64,000 nt of DNA from Nitrogeniibacter aestuarii (lineage in GTDB: Bacteria; Pseudomonadota; Gammaproteobacteria; Burkholderiales; Rhodocyclaceae), in the NCBI RefSeq assembly GCF_017309585.1, contig NZ_CP071321.1:434001-498000 (forward strand), given 5' to 3'. This document shows positions 60,886-64,000 of the stretch, piece after piece. Positions within the stretch are counted from its first letter, which is position 1, and each line of letters starts with the position of its first letter. The notes under the pieces are model-generated. The model worked only from the letters and a program-made list of their open reading frames with translations, was not told where the DNA came from and did no database searches. Both the position numbers and the translations under genes were made by a program.

Positions 60886-61782
60886 GTGCAGCCCGTCACC
60901 GAGGGCCGATTCTCCAACACCTTTCTGCGACTGAAGAAAAAGCTTGAGCGCGCAGTAGGTACCGCCATCACCGATTTCAACATGATTGAAGACGGCGATA
61001 CGGTCATGGTGTGCATCTCCGGTGGCAAGGACTCGTATTCGTTGCTGTCCATTCTGCTGGCCTTGCGCGAACGGGCGCCGGTCAACTTCCGCCTGATCGC
61101 AATGAACCTCGATCAGAAACAACCGGGATTCCCCGACGATGTGCTGCCCGCCTACTTCGAATCGATTGGCGTTGAGTACCGCATTGTGACGGAAGACACC
61201 TATTCGATCGTCAAGGAAAAAATACCAGAGGGGAAAACCACCTGTTCGTTATGCTCCCGACTGCGGCGCGGCATCATATACCGCACTGCAAAGGATCTGG
61301 GCGCGACCAAGATTGCGCTCGGCCATCACCGGGATGACATGATCGAAACCCTTTTCCTCAACATGTTTTTTGGCGGGCGCATCAAGGCCATGCCGCCCAA
61401 GCTGGTGAGCGACGACGGCGAGCATGTGGTCATTCGTCCGCTGGCCTACTGTGCCGAAGCCGAGATCGAGCGCTTCGCGCGCGGTATGCAGTACCCCATC
61501 ATTCCCTGCAATCTCTGTGGATCGCAGGAAAATGCCCAGCGCCGTCAGATCAAACTGATGTTGCGCGACTGGGCCGAGAAATTTCCCGGGCGGATCGAGT
61601 CGATCAGCACGGCGATGCAGCATGTGATCCCGTCGCATCTGGCGGACAAGTCCCTCTTCGATTTTGTCGGCTTGACCCGAAATGACGAAGTTGCCGAGGG
61701 CGATACGGTGTTCGACCCACCCGAGCTGCCATCACCAACGCTGGCGCAGCCGATTCAGTTGCACGTCACCCGGGAGTCCTGA
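60886..61782 (+). CDS. ttcA: tRNA 2-thiocytidine(32) synthetase TtcA
   Basis: 298-residue PP-loop ATPase. The SGGKDS loop is at 45-50. The two Cys pairs that hold the Fe-S cluster are CSLC and CNLC. GHHRDDMIETLFLNMFF is conserved. It thiolates C32 of several tRNAs. The start is GTG at 60886 in the conserved reading frame; no good ATG lies upstream. Confidence 0.95.
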   Translation: MQPVTEGRFSNTFLRLKKKLERAVGTAITDFNMIEDGDTVMVCISGGKDSYSLLSILLALRERAPVNFRLIAMNLDQKQPGFPDDVLPAYFESIGVEYRIVTEDTYSIVKEKIPEGKTTCSLCSRLRRGIIYRTAKDLGATKIALGHHRDDMIETLFLNMFFGGRIKAMPPKLVSDDGEHVVIRPLAYCAEAEIERFARGMQYPIIPCNLCGSQENAQRRQIKLMLRDWAEKFPGRIESISTAMQHVIPSHLADKSLFDFVGLTRNDEVAEGDTVFDPPELPSPTLAQPIQLHVTRES

Positions 61783-61888
61783 TGCATCAAGTTCACCCAG
61801 CCTTTCGAGCCTTCAGCACCGTGTGCGCGCATTCGGCGGCGCGCACGGGTTTCAGGCCGGAGAAAGGCGCTGTTAAGCGTGATCTTTC

Positions 61889-62758
61889 ATGACAGAACAA
61901 CGTAACGTGTGCGTGATGTACGCCGAACTCGTCGGTGGGGAGCGTCTGGCTGCCCTGCTGAGCGAGACCGAAGCCGGACACGCGGTCGAGCGCAGCATGA
62001 ACCGCATCGAGCGGGTGGTCGAAGGCCAAGGCGGTGTGCTGCTACGCCGGGCCAGTGATGAAATCTGCGTTGCATTCGAACGCTGTGACGGCGCGATCAT
62101 CTCGGCCAACGAAATGGTCGAACGGGTCGCCAGTCTGCCGCCCGTGCGCGGGGTTCGCCTCGGGATCCGCATCGGCATGCACTACGGTGCCATGGAAGAG
62201 GAAACGCCCCCGGCGGGTGAAGCATTGGCGGTCGCCATGCGTCTGGCCGGCATGGCGCAGTCGGGGCAGGCGCTCATCAGTGGTGCGACGGTCCTGTTGC
62301 TCACGGCCGGTACGCGCCAGTACATCCGTGAGGGCAAGGAACACGGCCTGAGTGTCGAAGGCTTCGAATGGCCGGTCTATGCGCTGGCGGGTCGTGCCGG
62401 GATGGCGACATCCATTCCCCCGGCAGCGCGCGTATCCCAGCGTCTGCGCGTGCGACACCAGGACGACACGCACATGGTCGAGGAGCTGCGGCCGATTCTG
62501 CTGATGGGGCGCGAGATGGGGAATGATATCGTGGTGATCGATCCGCGAACCTCTCGTCAGCACGCCCGCATCGAGCGGCGGCGCGACGGGTTCTTCCTGG
62601 TGGATCAAAGCACCAACGGCACCTTCGTGGCAAACGAGGGCGGCGGCGAGCAGTGTATTCGCAGCGGCGAGGTCATGCTGGCCGGTCAGGGCCGGATTGG
62701 CTGTGGTTTTTCGGCCAATGAGACCGAGAAAGATCTGGTGTTCTACGAAATCATCTGA
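61889..62758 (+). CDS. Adenylate/guanylate cyclase-like domain fused to an FHA domain
   Basis: 289-residue cytoplasmic protein. Residues 1-170 have the class III cyclase fold (VCVMYAELVGGERLAALL, RRASDEICVAFE, GIRIGMHYGAME, AVAMRLAGMAQSGQALISGAT), but the first metal Asp is a Glu (Glu13) and the NxxxR pattern is weak, so catalysis is doubtful. Residues 205-289 form an FHA domain (LLMGREMGNDIVVIDPRTSRQHARIERR, DQSTNGTFV) that binds phosphothreonine. A regulator of kinase signalling is more likely than a cyclase. Confidence 0.8.
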   Translation: MTEQRNVCVMYAELVGGERLAALLSETEAGHAVERSMNRIERVVEGQGGVLLRRASDEICVAFERCDGAIISANEMVERVASLPPVRGVRLGIRIGMHYGAMEEETPPAGEALAVAMRLAGMAQSGQALISGATVLLLTAGTRQYIREGKEHGLSVEGFEWPVYALAGRAGMATSIPPAARVSQRLRVRHQDDTHMVEELRPILLMGREMGNDIVVIDPRTSRQHARIERRRDGFFLVDQSTNGTFVANEGGGEQCIRSGEVMLAGQGRIGCGFSANETEKDLVFYEII

Positions 62759-62774
62759 TGCGTGAACGGACTAA

Positions 62775-62814
62775 TGAATGACTGAGGGCGCCTGCGGGCG
62801 CCCTCAGTCATTCA
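62775..62814. terminator. Long perfect hairpin between convergent genes
   Basis: 17-bp arms (62775-62791 and 62798-62814) with a 6-base loop lie between the FHA gene and the PsiF-like gene; the right arm includes the PsiF stop. No T-run touches either arm, although a T-run follows at 62821 on the plus strand. It probably works as a two-way terminator. Confidence 0.6.
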
Positions 62815-63045
62815 AGAAGCCTTTTTTGGTTCGTTGCTCACGGCAGCTTCGGGTTCTGAAGCCGGTTTTTCGTGTTTGCCCGACAGGCAGGTTTTCATGA
62901 ATGCACGACGTTCATCACCCTTCAGGGCTTGTTCCTTGGCGGTCTTGTTGCAGTTGCGCATGCGTTCATGCTGCGGATTTGCCATGACGGCGGAGGTAGG
63001 GGCGAGGGCGACCACAAGGGCCAGCAGGTGAGCGATCTTGCGCAT
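62812..63045 (-). CDS. PsiF-family small exported protein
   Basis: 77-residue protein with a signal peptide (MRKIAHLLALVVALAPTSAVMA). The mature part has the PsiF repeat features CNKTAKEQALKGDERRAFMKTCLSG and a Lys/Glu-rich tail. AGGAGA lies 5 bases before the ATG. PsiF-type proteins are phosphate-starvation-linked in some bacteria; no phosphate-box is evident here. Confidence 0.8.
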   Translation of the reverse strand: MRKIAHLLALVVALAPTSAVMANPQHERMRNCNKTAKEQALKGDERRAFMKTCLSGKHEKPASEPEAAVSNEPKKAS

Positions 63046-63168
63046 GGAAATCTCCTGAGGTTTCGACTTGAAGAGATTCCGAGCTTAGATGATTGAAGCG
63101 TAAATGCCATGTAGATATGACATTGTTGTTACGTGAGCTGTGCGCTTGACGAAGGCCGTGCCAGTTGT

Positions 63169-64000
63169 TCAATCGGGATTGTCCGACAGCAGCAGGGCGC
63201 GCTGACGGGCAATGAATTCCTGAGTGGTATCGATGCCGCGCAGTTGAAGAATGGTGGTGCGTACGGCGGCCTCAAGCAGCACGGCGATGTTACGCCCGGC
63301 CGCCACGGGAATCACCATTTTCGGTACTGCGACACCGAGAATTTCCATGGTGTCCTGCTCGATGGGCAGGCGGGTTGGATCGCCTTCGCCCGGCTGGCGC
63401 CGTTGCAGGTAGATCACGAGTTTGAGCCGCATTTTCCGACGACATGCCGTTTCGCCAAAGATGGTGCGGATGTTAAGAATGCCGATCCCGCGAACCTCCA
63501 GGTAGTTCTTGAGCAGTTCGGGGCAACGCCCTTCGAGCACGGTTGGCGCGATCCGTGAGAACTCGACCATGTCATCGGCAACCAGTCCGTGGCCGCGCGA
63601 GATGAGCTCCAGCGCCAGTTCGGATTTGCCGGCGCCCGAGTCGCCCGTGATGAAGACGCCAAGGCCGAGCACGTCCATGAACACGCCATGGAGGGCCGTA
63701 CGTTCTGCCATTTCGCGAGACAGATAGAGTCGCAGTTGATCCACGACACTGGCCGCCGGCTGCGGTGAGCGGAAGAGGGCCACGTCAGCCGCCGCACATT
63801 TGCGCTCGAAGGTCGCTGGCACCTCGCAGCCGTCAGCCACGATCATGGCTGGCGGGCGGGCCGACAGAATTTCCTCGACATAGCGGGCAAGGCGATTCGC
63901 GGTCTGGCGACGTGCCCAGGCAATTTCGGCCATGCCGACGATCTGGAGTCGCTCGGGGTGAATCAGATTCAGGTGCCCGACGAGATCGGCGGGCCAGACG
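63169..64000 (-). CDS. hprK: HPr kinase/phosphorylase, 5' end cut by window edge
   Basis: The visible 277 residues run from the right edge (...ADLVGHLNLIHPERLQIVG, then MAEIAWARRQ). The P-loop is ITGDSGAGKSE, DDMVEF and RGIGILNIRTIFG are conserved, and VIPVAAGRNIAVLLEAAV is typical of HprK. The ATG at 63933 is internal: the frame continues to the edge with conserved HprK sequence. In beta-proteobacteria HprK phosphorylates HPr and links the PTS to regulation rather than sugar uptake. It ends 123 bases before the PsiF-like gene start. Confidence 0.92.
   Translation of the reverse strand, partial: VWPADLVGHLNLIHPERLQIVGMAEIAWARRQTANRLARYVEEILSARPPAMIVADGCEVPATFERKCAAADVALFRSPQPAASVVDQLRLYLSREMAERTALHGVFMDVLGLGVFITGDSGAGKSELALELISRGHGLVADDMVEFSRIAPTVLEGRCPELLKNYLEVRGIGILNIRTIFGETACRRKMRLKLVIYLQRRQPGEGDPTRLPIEQDTMEILGVAVPKMVIPVAAGRNIAVLLEAAVRTTILQLRGIDTTQEFIARQRALLLSDNPD

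Noticed and set aside
1..64000. Search by eye for tRNA, rRNA, CRISPR repeats, transposase genes or integrase sites
   Set aside because: None seen. The tail-collar proteins are the only phage-related genes and lack capsid, terminase or integrase neighbours, so I do not call a prophage.

Overview
The window is GC-rich proteobacterial chromosome. Beta-proteobacterial character, most likely Rhodocyclales/Zoogloeaceae (Azoarcus/Thauera-like), is suggested by several things: HprK with no visible Gram-positive context, TtcA, two PEP-CTERM proteins, a very large FAD/Fe-S oxidoreductase with a DUF3683-type N-terminus, and an aryl-polyene locus. This placement is inference from gene content only. I saw no tRNA, rRNA, CRISPR array, insertion sequence or integrase.

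Region 1 (1-13232, all minus, running off the left edge) is an aryl polyene (APE) pigment operon of 16 visible genes. It holds two acyl carrier proteins, the stand-alone ketosynthase, the ketosynthase/chain-length-factor pair, two hot-dog dehydratases, a ketoreductase, the starter acyl-ACP ligase, a lipid-A-type acyltransferase, a LolA-like carrier, an MMPL exporter, a methyltransferase, plus an alpha/beta hydrolase and a NodB-type deacetylase. Twelve of its 15 junctions are 4-base stop/start overlaps. A perfect TATAAT lies before the first gene.

Region 2 (13377-18605, minus) is a complete type I secretion set (TolC-like protein, C39 peptidase-ABC transporter, HlyD adaptor). It is preceded by a 60-residue double-glycine-leader peptide with a cysteine-rich core and by a strong terminator between peptide and transporter. 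It looks like a small secreted-peptide (microcin/bacteriocin-like) system that I do not recognise.

Region 3 (18723-26335, minus) is a three-gene unit: TonB-dependent receptor, orphan ABC-type substrate-binding protein, and a 1488-residue hybrid histidine kinase that ends in GGDEF and EAL domains. Region 4 (26421-29777, minus) is a TPP-dependent enzyme with two divergent citrate-synthase/citryl-CoA-lyase-like proteins. Region 5 (30131-34949, minus) is a PEP-CTERM protein behind a sigma-54-type promoter, and a giant FAD/Fe-S oxidoreductase.

Region 6 (35100-43914) holds an OmpR-type two-component system divergent from a small secreted protein and an EF-hand protein, then RidA, a cytochrome c, a hemerythrin-like protein, a flavin-fold/GAF protein with a partner, a YqaA-type membrane protein and threonine ammonia-lyase. 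Region 7 (43991-49907) is an accessory stretch: a cytochrome c'-like lipoprotein, two DUF6916-type proteins, a hydroxylase/HExxH fusion, a GNAT enzyme, two paralogous phage-tail-collar (microcystin-dependent-type) proteins, a second PEP-CTERM protein and a HEAT-like exported protein. Region 8 (49929-64000) is mostly housekeeping: ceramidase-like membrane protein, 5-FCL, Slt, NDUFA9-like epimerase, Cca, a PBP1C-like protein with a degenerate transpeptidase, MidA-like methyltransferase, pteridine reductase, TtcA, an FHA/cyclase-like protein, a PsiF-like protein, and HprK cut by the right edge.
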